DNA of 64,000 bases from Myotis daubentonii (lineage: Eukaryota > Chordata > Mammalia > Chiroptera > Vespertilionidae): contig NC_081847.1 of NCBI RefSeq assembly GCF_963259705.1, forward strand, positions 86,364,485-86,428,484, in the 5' to 3' direction. Positions 49,060-61,579 of the stretch are shown piece after piece; the stretch's first letter is position 1, and each line of letters starts with the position of its first letter. The translations under genes were made by a program, and so were the position numbers. The notes below the pieces were generated by a model. It was not told the DNA's origin. It worked only from the letters and a program-made list of their open reading frames with translations, and did not search any database.

Positions 49060-50852
49060 CAAGTTAATGGAAACAAGTCTTTATTAAGTAACTTTTAATA
49101 TCAGAAAAATAAAACTCTTATAATTCTCTTTACAGCAAATATATAATATCAGTGCTTTGGCCATCTTAAGTTAAAGGCCCTTTATCATAAAATATATGGT
49201 TTTAAACTTTACTCAAATTGAATTTATAATCCCTATAACTTCCCTACATATACATAACAAAAGAGTAGTAAAATTAGCAAATACTAAACTATATCGATAA
49301 TTTATCATTCTTAGTTTGTGGTTTTAGAAACAGTACACGCACCTAATATATATGTCGATTCCTTGGCTTATTAGTTGCAGTGTACAATGCAACAAAATAC
49401 AAAATACATGCTTGGCGAACATTCGTTCATATCTACAAGACGGCGCTAAGGATTAGGTTTCAATACTGACATTTAACTATCCTACAAGCAATTAGCATTA
49501 CATCATAATATGCCATCAAGGCAATTTTTTTATACTGAAAAAAATCAAAATAAAAACCGTTATTTGTAAACTTTTATACGAAATGTAACTCTTCAAGTGA
49601 AAATAAAAAATAAAATTTGTCTATGTACTATTCAATACACGTAGGATTTCAATTTTTGTTATACTGAGAGAAAAAAAAAGCTTTTTTTTTTGGTTGGGAA
49701 AATAACACTTCAAAAAATAATTAGTAGAAAAAACCCACCGGTATCATGTTTTGTCCTTTCAATGCCAGCATAGATTTGGGAACATACTGAGGATGAAGTT
49801 GCAGACATCCACAGGTGAAATGTAAAAGTATCTTAAATCTTCCCTTGTGATTAGAAATAGTTTTGAAATGAAGTAAACTGATTGGAGGTCATCACAGCTG
49901 CTTTTGTGAATTATACTAAGGGCATTATTCTCCCTCTCTCCCTCCCCATTCCCTAAATAACTAAAAAATAAAAATATATTTATAATGTGCAAGACAAATA
50001 TGGATTGAACATAAAATGTTTCACATTTTGATCTAGAGTCTAAAAATAATCAATAGCTTGATTAGACTAATGAATGGAATGTTCGTATCCTCAATTAGCC
50101 AATATAGGTGAATCCCAAAACCCTTCCTGAAATGGGAATACCCAGGTGGCCATTTCCACATTCACCGAGGGAGGCAATGGGTAGGAATTCACAATCCACA
50201 CAATTGCCACAATTGCGTTCCTGATCCACTGATCATACCAGCTGGGCGAGATGAAGGTCAATGTAGCAGTTTTTGTCCCAAATTATAACCAGTGATTGAG
50301 TAAACTGCCACCAGCCCTATTATTACCAGTAATTAAGTCACAATGCACTAGAAAGTTACTTGCAATCCTGCAGAATTAGGCATAAGTTGCTGTAAAATAA
50401 AAAACAAACCTGTTTTGTCAAAACTGGCAGTGTAAAGAAGGCAGCCCTGGAAGTGTCTGAATCATCTGTAATGCCAAGTACCCTCCATAAACTCTTAATG
50501 TGGTTAGGCTTTGGGACCAGTTTTGAAATCTCAGACGTATACACTTTTCTCGTAGGCTCACACAACCTGTGATGATCTTCACTCAAGCGAGCTGAACTTC
50601 AGCAATTCTTATACAAGCTATGTCTCTGGGTCTATAGGATATTAATAATTCAAACCAAACTAATAGACAAGAGACCACTTAGGTTTAGTGTTACCATAGC
50701 AGCCTTTTATAAGTTTACTAACAACTTTAGCCTAATCCCAATAAAGCCTGATAACAGTCATAAGAATTCATTAGGAAGTTTACTGGGGTACCATTATACC
50801 CATGCCTTTACGAGTCCATATAGAGATATAGTATTTGTGTATATATATATAG
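49060..50852 (-). other. MEX3C: MEX3C 3' UTR
   Basis: Repeat-free AT-rich sequence between the MEX3C stop codon and a minus-strand AATAAA at 49085-49080, the only canonical signal I found in this stretch on that strand. A cleavage site about 20 bases further (near 49060) gives a 3' UTR of about 1.8 kb. The end is inferred. Lack of SINEs here contrasts with both flanks and fits a constrained UTR. Confidence 0.65.
49080..49085 (-). terminator. MEX3C: Candidate MEX3C poly(A) signal
   Basis: TTTATT on the plus strand, AATAAA on the gene strand, 1.77 kb after the stop codon. Confidence 0.55.
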
Positions 50853-52075
50853 TTAAGAGTGAATTTGGATTGCCTGAGTGACAGCTGTCTGGCACACTGG
50901 ACATGATGGCGTTCTCTTTTCACAGATCCTGTTGGCACATTCCATGCAGAAGAGGTTGTGGCCACATGGAACCAGGGCAGCAATAACTTCATTCTCAAAG
51001 CAGATCACACAGTCGTGCTTTCGTCTTGATTCTGGAGGCGAGCTAGAGGTGGAACCACCGTTGGAAGAGGAGTAACTATTGGTACCATTAGAAAAAGCAG
51101 GGATGTATATTGGAAGGCCAACATGGTTGCCTGTACTAGGTGGGTCGCTCCTAACCCTCCGAGCAAGTGGGTGTTCAATGCTCTCGGGGAAGGTAGGAGA
51201 CAGACGAGGAGTAGATGGCTGACTTCCTCTACGCTGAGTCTTCATGTTACCAGAAGGATCACTCCCGAAGCCGGAGAGTGGGTTAACTGGTTCAAATGGA
51301 GTCCAGATAGTTTGCGCGGATGTTGGTAAGGAGTCAAAGGCAGGAGAATCAACTGCGAGATCTTCTGAACCTACAGATGGTAGTGCATCTCCAAACCAAA
51401 AGTTCCCTGTGCTGAATGGGCTTGTCGGACTGAAGTCAGCCAGCCGATTGCTCCCAAAGTAGGAATCTGTGGAACCACTTCCCAGAGAACTGGAGCTATC
51501 ATTTCGGTAGTTGGAGATCATCCTGGCACGGCTAGGGGGAGCTGGGTTGGAGGAGAGCCACGCAGAGCTCAGAGTGCCACTTTCAAAGCTGACGTCGGTA
51601 CCATTGTAATGGAAATCGTTCTCTTCATTGAGCTCAATATAGTTTCCTGTGCGCATGGCAATATGCATTTCTATTTCTTCTCGTGCTCGGTCAACATTTT
51701 CAGGCATGCCTGTCACTTCAAAGACGGGCTCCTTATCTCTGCTCGGAGTTACGATGTATGTGTGGGTCTGCTGCTGAATTCTTTTAATAGTTGCTCCTTT
51801 GGGTCCAACTACTAATCCTACCACACGATACGGGACCCTCACTTGAACGGTGGTTTGGCCGGGCAGATTAGGGCTTGACAAGCCTCCCAGGGCAGGGCCG
51901 TTTTTGTTTCGAGATGCACGAATCATGGAGAAGTGCTCTGCAGCGGAGAGGATTTCTCTTTTGGCCATGGCGACATCTTCTTTCCGTCCCGTGACAACAA
52001 AAATGGGCTCTTCACCACGAACGGGGGTCTTGATGTACGTGTTTGTCTTGGCTCTCAGTGCTTTAATTTTACAAC
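50853..52075 (-). CDS. MEX3C: MEX3C last coding exon (KH1 end, KH2, RING)
   Basis: MEX3C is an RNA-binding RING E3 ubiquitin ligase that acts on mRNA stability. On the minus strand the acceptor (ctttctaacag) precedes 52075; the exon starts with two bases completing a Gly codon, then [17 protein letters not shown], the second half of KH1. KH2 follows ([24 protein letters not shown] loop), then a long Ser/Pro-rich linker with phosphosite-like [13 protein letters not shown], and a C-terminal C3HC4 RING (CVICFENE ... CGHNLFC ... CPVC) ending AIQIHS. It encodes 406 full residues, consistent with residues 254-659 of the 659-residue human protein. The Met at 51968 is internal, not the start. The first exon, with the start codon and promoter, lies right of the window. 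Confidence 0.97.
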
Positions 52076-52299
52076 CTGTTAGAAAGAAAATATGTCATAA
52101 GAATCAGCATCTACTTAACAACACTGATAAGACAAACCAGAGTGCTCCTTTCAGCTGAACATCTGCTCTGGGTGGCTGGGGCACTCTCTCCAGCAAGCGG
52201 AGAGTGGCTGACCTCCAAAGCTTTAGTAGTTTACTACCCTGCAGGGTACTGGTGGCAAAGAAAAACCAGTCATGTATATCGCCTGTCTCATTTAATCTA

Positions 52300-52460
52300 C
52301 ATAATAAGAACTGAATTATTATACTCCTTTTACTGAGAAGGAAAATAAAGCACACAAAAATTGTATAACTTGTCCACGTTCACACAGCTAGTAAGTGGCA
52401 GAGCCAGAGTTAAACCTACTCTGACTTGAAAATCTGTCTTTTTGTTAGTCCATGAACTTC
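52300..52460 (-). repeat. MIR SINE fragment
   Basis: Antisense MIR with ttcacacagctagtaagtgg and cagagccagagttaaacc. Confidence 0.8.
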
Positions 52461-52939
52461 AAATTTAACACAACTATACTATACGACACTTTCACTTCCA
52501 CTTAATTATCATTTTAACATGACTCTTTCCTCTGTAAAGCTCAATTGATGACAACAGCAAAGTGCTCATGGCTAGTAGGTCATCTCCCGTTTGTTCCCAT
52601 CAGTTGAATTTTTAAGCTTACTAAGTTTCACACAAATCAGTGAAATATGAATAGAAAGGACACTGTATTTGCATAAAAAGTCAAAAGGGCAAAAAAAGGT
52701 AATATAAAATAATAACTTTGTACTCATTATAAAATTCTTGCTAAATTCAAAATAAATATTGGAAACTGTATGGAACATAGGCATTGGATGTGGTTTTATT
52801 GAAGAGGGACAATTCTGGTTAGCAGACCCATTCTCAAACAAAAAGCTTTGGCCCCAAAGCCTAAGTATACAATCTACTGTCTATGTTCACTTCAGTCAAA
52901 TTATGCTTTCTCTAAATAAAGCGCATCATATGATCATTC

Positions 52940-53225
52940 TTTGCATAAAGTGTTTTAATGGCTCCCCTTTACCTTAGATATGGCACACGAGGCCCCTCAT
53001 TACCTGGAACCTGAGTACCTCTCTCTAGCTTTCTCTCTTTACCACTCTTTTTCCCATTCCCCCCTTTCCATGGACCCTTGCTTGCAGGACTAGAATGCTG
53101 CCGTCCCTGCCTCTTTACCTCGCAGTTCTGACCGCTGAACTCCCACCAGCCACTCCGATTTTACTTTCAATGCCTCACCTTCTAAGAGGTTTGTGTGCCA
53201 TTCCTAAGCATTCTCAAAGCACTGA
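52940..53225 (+). repeat. L2-like LINE fragment
   Basis: Diverged L2 3' region: 'tttaatggctcccctttacc', 'ggcccctcattacctgg', 'acctctctctagctttctc' in L2 order. Confidence 0.5.
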
Positions 53226-54559
53226 GTGGTTTGACTGTAAGTATATGTCATCGGTGGCCATACATTTGTTGAAACAAAGATCACTGTTTTTCTATATAAC
53301 AATACTGGGCCTTTCTTATATGTACTGCTTTGTAGCTAGTCATTTTCTGCTGAGCTTTTCAAGACTTTCATATTCTGGCCTCATACTACTAATCCAACCC
53401 TTTTGAAAGGAGTTGATTTTGCTGACTTCAATTATAACATAATCAACCTCCCTGCAACTTTCAGATCTCAACCACAAATGGAGGTCTTGTTCTTTCCAAC
53501 ATCTGCAGGACTCCGCAACGGCAGCTTTCTTGCTGCTGGGTCCTAGGTCTCTATCATGTAAACACTCTGAGAGTTAAGTATGTTACTGTAAAACAGGAAC
53601 GTTTTCATTTATTATAAAGAGTGCTGCTGTAAATTGATCAGCCCCTTTCCACGCTTAAGAAAATTTTCTAAATAAATACTTCTGAGGCTATAATCAACCA
53701 TCAGTTGCTGCTTAGAATACTTTTTGTTTAAAACCTAGTAGGCATAGTATTAACTAAGAAAATATGCTTAAAGGCACACAGGACACTACCTGGACTGTGG
53801 TTAGATCTAATAAATGGGTGTTTAATATATGGCTCATTAGGAAGACAGGAGGTGGACACTTTGAGCATGGACTACTTCTGAGAGGGGGGAGTAAGATAGG
53901 CCTTATACTGCCCAAAAGGGTCATGTGCATACATTTTGCAGATGAGAGGAAAGTGATAACAGGAAGATAGCAGAGCCAGCTCATTTTAAGCTACTGCCAA
54001 CAAAAAAACAGAAGTATTTCTTCTCTCTCTACAGTGAACCTCATCAATCATAACCTTGTTTCTACAGGAAATATTTAGAGTTCTAAACAACCAGCACACG
54101 ATTTCTAGAATACACATACATTCTAAAGGTGGGGACAATTAGAAATGGCAGACTTCTAAGTAGGTGACACAAGCTAAAGGAGAAAAAAAATCATTTTATT
54201 ATTTTTCAGGTGGAGATAAAAAGCTTTTTTTGAGTATTTTAGATTGAGTTTGTACTTGAAAATTCAAAGATACTAAAAACTCATAAAAGAATATATAGTC
54301 TCAGAACAGCACAAAACTCAGAGCTATAAAAGTACTGATAAAATGCACTTTAAGAAAAATCGTTGCCTGGCAAAAGTCACCCATAACAAGGTTAAAGCAT
54401 TAATTATTTACAACTCATACTATAAATGGCTAATTTTTCTCTTACACACATACTCCACCCTACATATGAAAACACCAAAACCCAACAGAAAAATATGTAA
54501 AAGAAACAGCTCACAGAAGGAAATACATAAATGGCTCTGAACACAAAAATTCCCATTTT

Positions 54560-54900
54560 CATGTGTATTGAGGTATCATTTTCCACCTGTAAGACAGTCA
54601 AATATCAAAAATAGGGCTAGGAAGAAATGGGAAAAGCCCCTGGTTTAGCTGCTGAGAGAACAGACTGCCCAAGGGCACTTGGCCATGTCTATCAAAAGTA
54701 CAACTGCAGGTCTCCCTTTGGCCCTAGATTCCACTCGTAGAGTTGATTCTGTGGAAATACCTGCATAAGTGCAAAATGACCTTTGTATTCTATCGTGCAC
54801 TATGGTTTGTATTACTGAGAGGCTGGGACAGCCACATAATGGAATACTGTGCAGTCATCAAACTGGTTGACTTAGGGGGACAGCACAGGAAGGAGGCAAC
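54560..54900 (+). repeat. L1 3' region fragment
   Basis: Sense L1-like: 'gtggaaatacctgcataag' and 'cacataatggaatactgtgc agtcatc' resemble the L1 3' end motif acaatggaatactatgcag. Confidence 0.5.
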
Positions 54901-54982
54901 TTCCCTTCTACACCAATTTTTATAAACTTTGAGCCATACGAATGATTGGCTTTTCAAAGGTATGACTAGAGTAATTAAATGA

Positions 54983-55200
54983 GCCCTCTCCAGTTTGGCT
55001 CAGTGGGTAGAGCAATTGGCCTGTGGACTGAAGGGTCCCGGGTTCCATTCTGGTCAAGGGCACGTGCCCAGGGTTGCAGGCTCAATTCTTAGTGGGGGGA
55101 GTGCAGGAGGCAGCCGATCAATGATTCTCTCTCATCGTTGATATTTCTATCTCTCTCTCCCTCTCCCTTCCTCTCTGAAATCAATAAAAATATATCAAAA
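54983..55200 (+). repeat. VES SINE
   Basis: Full-length with gtttggctcagtgggtagag head, 'gattctctctcatcgttgat' body and 'gaaatcaataaaaatat' tail. Confidence 0.92.
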
Positions 55201-56347
55201 ATAAATAAAATGTTACGTTTTATTAGACTTAGCATATCAATAAGACTTTTACCTCGTACTGAGATTACTATATTTTAAATTGTATAAAAAACAGGGTAAA
55301 TGATTTCATATCCTCAAAGCTGAAAAAGCTTTTTAATTTTAAGACGTAAGGATTAACAATTATTTTCTTACAACTACAGATAAAAATATCAAACGAGCTG
55401 TGTACCAGCCTATGTAGAGGTTAAGAACTAGAATCACATCAGCTTTCAGAGTTCTAATTTTATTTTGATTTGGAAGTAAATTCCCCAAATAAAAAGTCTC
55501 CAATTTACCTCCCTGGTGTAAGAGGAACCCACTTCTCCCTCATCTATCACTGTATCTGGGGTTGTGTTTCACCTTAAAGCCCTGTAGCTGCAGCCAGAAT
55601 TCTGGTCCTCTCACTCCCTGGAACAGCAGAGGTCTCAGGGTAGAGAGCCTCTCCTACCAGCTGCCTCAGCGATTAAGAGGGAGACTGGGTCCTCTGTGGC
55701 TGGGCGAGGACTTGGAAGAACTGAAAGGATGGCACCTTCAGTGTTTCTCAAACCACTATGGGTTTGCATTAGCAACTTAATGGGTTGTGATCAGCATTAA
55801 AAAACAAACAAAAAGCAAAACGAAACCAAAAAACCAAGGACTCAATGTATTCCAAATGTTTCAGTAAAATATGTGTACAATGGGCTTCAATGGAAAATGT
55901 TCTTTTGCTTGGGGGATGGGGGTCAAAAAGTGTAAAACCATTAGACTAGATACATCTTTAAGGCCACTTTTAAATTCCATTAAGCGTGTGGAAGGATGTA
56001 CTTATAACAAAAGAACCCGATGAAGAATTAGTCTGCAACTTAAATGTAATTACAGTCCAAATCAACTCACATTAAAAATAGGAAGATTAACCGATAATCT
56101 GGGCGGGCCTGACCTAACCATGAGTTCTTTAAGGTTTTCTCAGCTGGCCTCAGAAGTCAACCTACCTTCTCCTAGATCGTATCATCTCTGAAACATGCCT
56201 TATGCCTGTTCCTCTTCTATCTCTGCTCAGGTATTTCCCTACATAACCCAGAACACACTCCTAGTACTCCCCACCCCCTCACAGCTTCTGAGTAACAAGC
56301 ATGGCCATTTGGAAAAGATGAGATTGTGTGTGTGAAAGGCTCTATGA

Positions 56348-56545
56348 CAGGGGTGGGCAAACTTTTTGACTCGAGGGCCACAATGGGTTCTTAAACTGGA
56401 CCGGAGGGCTGGAACAAAAGCATGGATGGAGTGTTTGTGTGAACTAATATAAATTCAACGTAAACATCATTACATAAAAGGGTACGGTCTTTTTTTTTTT
56501 TTTAGTTTTATTCATTTCAAACGGGCCGTAGTTTTCCCACGGCTG
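56348..56545 (+). mobile_element. Solo hAT MITE, same family as 16871-18356
   Basis: CAGGGGTGGGCAAAC start and ...CCCACGGCTG end with a perfect 8-bp duplication CTCTATGA at 56340-56347 and 56546-56553. 198 bp, no transposase. Confidence 0.93.
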
Positions 56546-57042
56546 CTCTATGAGCTCAGGAATAATATAACCATAGGTAGGACTCTTATTACCACAGCTA
56601 TTACACAGGAACCTTCAGGGTCCAGTTTAAAGGAAAACAATGTCAGGAGCACAAAACTGAGTATCTACAGGACTGGGTTCAATCAGATCTTTCACCAGTT
56701 ACTAGTGGTTTCAAGTGTTAGGCCATGCAACCTCGAGGTCCCTTCTAATGTTTATATATTTTTTTTACCAAGTCCCTCTACTCCTAGGAAATACAGTCAC
56801 CTCTTTGTTCTAAAGTCTAAAAAGCATTTGGGACAGTCATACATACATCTATTCTTCTTTTCCTAAGAAAAGGTAGGTTGGATAATGGGTGAGGAATTAT
56901 GATTAAAGATACTGTCTTACTTGGTTTTGCAAGAATTAAATAAAATATTAAAAATAGTTATTACAATGCTTATTATTCATGTAGGTGCTCAGTTAAAGGT
57001 AGCTTTTTAGACCACCTGCCCCACTTAAAGTATTTCATTAGT

Positions 57043-57256
57043 GCCCTAGCTGGTTTGGCTCAGTGGATAAAGTGTCAGCCTGTGCACTGAAGGGTCACTG
57101 GTTCGATTCCGGACAAGGGCACATGCCGGGTTGCGAGCTTGATCCCCAGTAGGGACTGTGCAGTAGGCAGCTGATCAATGATTCTCATTATTGATGTTTC
57201 TGCTCTCTCTCCCTCGCCATTCCTCTCTGGAAATCAATAAAAATATATATTTTTAA
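57043..57256 (+). repeat. VES SINE
   Basis: Full-length. Target duplication AAAGTATTTCATTAGT / AAAGTACTTCATTAGT at 57027-57042 and 57257-57272. Confidence 0.95.
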
Positions 57257-57339
57257 AAGTACTTCATTAGTAAATGAGACAATAGGCCTAACTTTTAAAT
57301 AATAAAAATTTGTAGCGCACTTTTCAGTTTTCCAAACTC

Positions 57340-57480
57340 ACCTGTTTGCATTCTCATTTAATCATAGCAGAGAGCTTTAGGAAGAGCAGAAAAGGGCCTA
57401 AGTGAATTGCTCAAGATCTCCTACCTGGAAGGTCAGATCTCAAACCCACGATGTCTTAACTCCATTATCCTCTCACTAGG
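57340..57480 (-). repeat. MIR SINE fragment
   Basis: Antisense MIR-like 'cattctcatttaatcatagc', 'gaattgctcaagatctcc' and 'tcaaacccacgatgtcttaac'. Confidence 0.6.
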
Positions 57481-57541
57481 CAAAACATGTTTTGTGAAAT
57501 AGTAGAAAAAGGGGTAAGGGAGTCATATTATTGAATGCTCC

Positions 57542-57704
57542 TCCTATATAATAAAAGGCTAATATGCAAACTGTTCCCTTGGGAGTTCGACCACTTGCTA
57601 TGATGTGCGCTGACCACCATGAGGCGGTGCAGAAGGGAGGCCCCGATCACCAGCCAGGCCTAGGGACCCTACTCATGCATGAATTTCGTGCAACGGGCCT
57701 CTAG
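57542..57704 (+). mobile_element. Short HeliBat-like Helitron
   Basis: Complete ends in 163 bp: TCCTATATAATAAAAGGCTAA at 57542 and hairpin gcatgaatttcgtgc plus CTAG at 57701-57704. Confidence 0.9.
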
Positions 57705-57710
57705 TTTAGA

Positions 57711-57771
57711 GGGGGAAAGGCAGGAACAAGCCAAAGGGGAGGGGAGAGTGGTGCAGAAAGGGGAACAGTTA
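57711..57771 (+). repeat. Copy of 60611-60668 between two Helitrons
   Basis: About 59 bases starting ggaaaggcaggaacaagcc match 60612-60668 with four or five differences, same orientation. It lies between the 3' ends of two oppositely oriented Helitrons. Confidence 0.85.
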
Positions 57772-57778
57772 TATAAAA

Positions 57779-58290
57779 CTAGAGACCTGGTGCATGAATT
57801 CGTATGTGGGTGGGGTCCCTCTGGGTGGCCTGCAGGGATTGGGCAAAACCCACAGTCCAACGCCGCCTGCAGCTCCTACCTCCACTCCTGCTCATCCCGG
57901 CCCCACTGTGCCTGCAGCAGGCTCGCCAGCCATGAGCCCTGCATTTGGTGCCCTCCCAAGGGGAGTGGCCTGTGGGATTGGGCTGAAACTGGCTCTCCAA
58001 GGGGTCCCAGATTGCAAGAGGAGCAGGCCAGGCTGAGGGACCCCACCAGTGCACGATCAGGGGCTGCAGGAGGGCTCCAGGGCGTGTCCGGCCCATCTCA
58101 CTCAGTGGCGATCGGCATCTACCCCCTGGTAGTCACTGCACGTCATAGTGACTGGTCAACTGTCTGCCCCCTGGTGGTCAGTGCACATCATAGCGAGCAG
58201 TTGAGCAGCCTTAGCATATCACACTTGGGTTGGTTGTTTGATTGTTCTGCCCTTTGGTCTATTTGCGTATCACCCTCTCATTATATAGGA
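57779..58290 (-). mobile_element. HeliBat-like Helitron
   Basis: CTAG at 57779-57782 (3' end, reverse orientation), hairpin remnant tgcatgaattcgta, 5' complement TCCTATATAATGAGAGG ending at 58290. Contains CCCCCTGGTGGTCA-type motifs. Confidence 0.87.
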
Positions 58291-58487
58291 CTAGAGGCCC
58301 AGTGCACAAATTCATGCACGGGCGAGGTCCGGCCGGCCCAGCCCCATTAGGGGTGGATCGGGGCTGGGCCTGTTGGGAAGAGGAGACGGTGGGAGGTTGG
58401 CTGGCCAGCCCCGGCACCCAATTGGGCCGGTTTGCTGGCCCCAGTGGGCATCATAGCAATGGGTCATTCCAGCGTTCCTGTCGCTGG
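58291..58487 (-). mobile_element. HeliBat-like Helitron, truncated
   Basis: Starts directly at CTAG 58291-58294 with hairpin gtgcacaaattcatgcac; the 5' end is replaced by the following (TA)n tract. Confidence 0.8.

Positions 58488-58539
<52 letters not shown>
58487..58539. repeat. (TA)n microsatellite
   Basis: About 26 uninterrupted TA units at the broken 5' end of the Helitron. Confidence 0.97.
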
Positions 58540-58542
<3 letters not shown>

Positions 58543-58568
58543 CCTTTACCTCCTAGAAGAGTCTAGAC

Positions 58569-58780
58569 CAGTGGTTCTCAACCTTCTGGCCCTTTAAATA
58601 CAGTTCCTCCTGTTGTGACCCAACCATAAAATTATTTTCGTTGCTACTTCATAACTGTAATATTGCTACTGTTATGAATCGTAATGTAAATATCTGATAT
58701 GCAGGATGGTCTTAGACGAAACCTGTGAAAGGGCCGTTCAACCGCCAAAGGGGTCGCGACCCACAGGTTGAGAACCACTG
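58569..58780 (+). mobile_element. SPIN-like hAT MITE
   Basis: Intact: CAGTGGTTCTCAACCTTC start, AGGTTGAGAACCACTG end, perfect 8-bp duplication GTCTAGAC at 58561-58568 and 58781-58788. Internal cataaaattattttcgttgc, aatcgtaatgtaaatatc and 'caaaggggtcgcgaccc' are as I recall for SPIN (Space Invaders) non-autonomous elements. Confidence 0.9.
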
Positions 58781-59429
58781 GTCTAGACAGACTTCTTGCA
58801 CTTTTACAAGGAACTCAATTTCAGTACTGTATCTTTAAAAACTGATGAATATCAGAGTAAATTCCAGTAAGAATGTTTCTTATGCATACAACTTAATCTA
58901 ATATTTAAATAACTTACTTAGATTAGCAATGCAATGTATTCCTAAATCACAATAGCTTTCCTTTCGAGTTGTCAAATGTGCATCTTGTAGCTCTTCTAGT
59001 CAAAATTTTCTGAAATTTTTAAAGAATTGTACATTCTCTTTAGTTATCACTATGAAAGCAACCCAAACAGCTTCATTTATGTGATTTCAGTTTTGCTTAT
59101 TTTCAGTATTCATAGACATTTAACACCTTAAATCAATTAGCATCCACTGCCCTTAAAAAAAAAAAGAGGCAGTTCCAAACAACTTGAGGTTGACTGGCTC
59201 CTTAGGCGAAGGGTTAGCGATAAAGCAAAAGGGAAGAAAACCCTAATACCACAATATGCAAATTAAAACAAATCATGAAATGATACATTTCTAATCCAGC
59301 AATTCAGTTCAATAAAACAAACAGGGGTAAGGATGCAAAGATGACAAGATTCAGTTCTGCCCTCTGACTTGTATCAGCTTCAGGCACCAACAGGATTTGG
59401 TGTTATACATGTTCACGTACAGATATTGA

Positions 59430-59580
59430 TCTGTCATTTTCTCTGTTTATACTGTTGGTTGGTGATGTTGTCAAAGTCTTCTATATCCTTGCTGACTTTA
59501 TTTCTGCTTGTTTTTACCACTTATTGAAGATAGCAGTGCTGAAGTCTCCAATTTTATTAGGTCGAGACTCTGGTAAGTTA
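59430..59580 (-). repeat. L1 ORF2 fragment, antisense
   Basis: tcttctatatccttgctgac and 'gaagtctccaattttatt' are antisense L1 ORF2 landmarks. Confidence 0.55.
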
Positions 59581-59589
59581 TTTATTATC

Positions 59590-59670
59590 TCTGTTGATCT
59601 GTTTCCTTATCTGTACAGTGGAAATAAGAATGGATCAAATGAGATAATACACTGTCTGACACACATAAAT
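59590..59670 (+). repeat. MIR SINE fragment
   Basis: gtttccttatctgtacagtgg ... aatgagataatac, the MIR 3' half. Confidence 0.65.
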
Positions 59671-59696
59671 ACTTATTTATTTTTAAGCAGCCTTAT

Positions 59697-60075
59697 TTAT
59701 TTCTTAAAATCTTTATTGTTGAAAGTATTACATTATATCCCCCTTTTCCTCCCATTGACCCCTTGTAGCCTGTGCCCCCTCTCGCCCCAGGCCTGTCTGT
59801 ATCCATGGGATATATATATATATATATATTCATTGGCTGTTCTTTTCTCACTGTCCGCCTTCCCTGAGGTTCGACAGTCTGTTCCTTGCTTCTATGTCTC
59901 TGGATCTATTTTGTTCACCAGTTTATTTTGTTCATTAGTTTCTACATATGAGTGAGATCATGGGATACTTGTCTTTCTCTGACTGGCTTATTTCACTTAG
60001 CATAATACTCTACAGGTCCCTCCATGCTGTCTCAGAGGGTAAGAGAGCCTTCTTTTTTACTGCTGCATAGGTGCA
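59697..60075 (-). repeat. L1 3' UTR, antisense
   Basis: Second copy of the L1 3' region seen at 28610-29010, containing a short (TA)n at 59811-59828. Confidence 0.78.
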
Positions 60076-60139
60076 AATGTAAGAAAATAATAAAATGATT
60101 TTCTATAGGAAGTTAAAAACACTTAAGGAATACATCTCC

Positions 60140-60262
60140 TGCCCTGGCCTGTGTGGCTCAGTTGGTCGGAGCATAGTCCTGGACACAGAGAGGTCACAGG
60201 TCGGATCCCCAGTCAGGGACTGTATAGGAGGCATCTTATCAATGTTTCTCTCTCACGTGGAT
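60140..60262 (+). repeat. VES SINE, 3'-truncated
   Basis: Head gccctggcctgtgtggctcag, 'caggtcggatccccagtcag', ends in gtttctctctcacg. Confidence 0.8.
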
Positions 60263-60479
60263 GGTTTCAACTAGTATCTGCTCAGAGTTCAAATCCAGTA
60301 GAAACACAAATTATAAACTTTACTTATGCTTCATATGTACTTTACTATTTCTTATACGTTAATTTGCATAGTAAATTTGTACTAACGACATCTTCTCAAA
60401 CTTGATCCTCACAACAAATTGGGGGGGCGGGGGGGGAGGCAAGGAGGGGCCAGGGAAAGCAAGTGGATGGAACAGGGTT

Positions 60480-60560
60480 TTTTCCACAAGAGGAAAAACT
60501 GAACTCCGTCGATGTTAAGTGATTTGTTCAAGGTCATAGGCAACGAATGGTGAAACCCGG
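60480..60560 (-). repeat. MIR SINE fragment
   Basis: Antisense core gttaagtgatttgttcaagg tcataggcaacgaatgg. Confidence 0.6.
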
Positions 60561-61579
60561 TCTCCATCAACTTTTCTAAGTCCAAGTTCAATGTCACTAA
60601 ATGGTACAGGTGGAAAGGCAGGGACAAGCCAAAGGGGAGGGGAGAATGGTGCAGAAAGGGGGACAGTAATAAGGTCAGTCCACAGCACACACTTTACACT
60701 GGTAACCTTTGGGGAAGATTTTCTAATTGTTTGCAACTATTCCCTCCCTACTCTCCTCTAACCATGCTCAATACTAACCACTTCATGCTTATCTTCAACT
60801 ACACCTGCAATTATCATTAAATAATTTCATTACTTTAAGGTCTAGTCTTATTAGTCCATGATACAACTTCTTATGGTAAAATCAGGCTTCCCTGCATACA
60901 ATGAATTGTAGTAACTGCTTATTGGACAAAGGCAAAAACCATGCCCACATGAATTGTTCTTAAATCCCAAACACTGGCATGAAATAAGTGCTCTAGTTAT
61001 GGTGTGTAACTTAAAATTCTCAAAATCAGTCATGAAATATAGGCTTGAACTTGAATGCTATTCAAACAACATCAGGCTGTGCATAATTCCTTCTTATAGT
61101 TGCATGTGGTAATACAATATTAGAAAATTATTATATAGGCTTAAACATCAGATTTTATTTTTATAAATGTCTATATGGTACCTAGTGGTAGCATGGGAAA
61201 AAAAGGTAAAAGCCCACAAATTATGATTTAAACTATTTGGGAAGCATTAAGATGCAGTTTAATAAAAACATCACTTTAGAATCACCTAAACATCAATGGG
61301 GCTCTAAAATTGATTATCCATAATCTATTTAGAGTCTCCTACATAGAAGTTTTTAAACTGCAAAGTTTTTAGACTTTCCTATTTAATATCTGATGATCAT
61401 TATGTTTTTTTCAACCTGAGTTTAATTTTAAATCACAAATCCTCCACTGCATAAATGACATTTTAAAAAATCTTGTAACCATCCCATAGATTAAAAAATA
61501 ATACTCATGATAGTCATTATGGCTGTTCACTAATGTTCTGGCTCTCTCCTGTGGGCACATGGTTATAATGCACTTTCTT

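Noticed and set aside
50853..51968. MEX3C starting at the Met at 51968
   Set aside because: The KH1 domain continues upstream in frame to the splice acceptor at 52075, so this Met is internal.
55595..55930. Possible old hAT/MER element around cagtgtttctcaaaccacta
   Set aside because: Only one end-like motif; no matching second terminal repeat or target duplication found.
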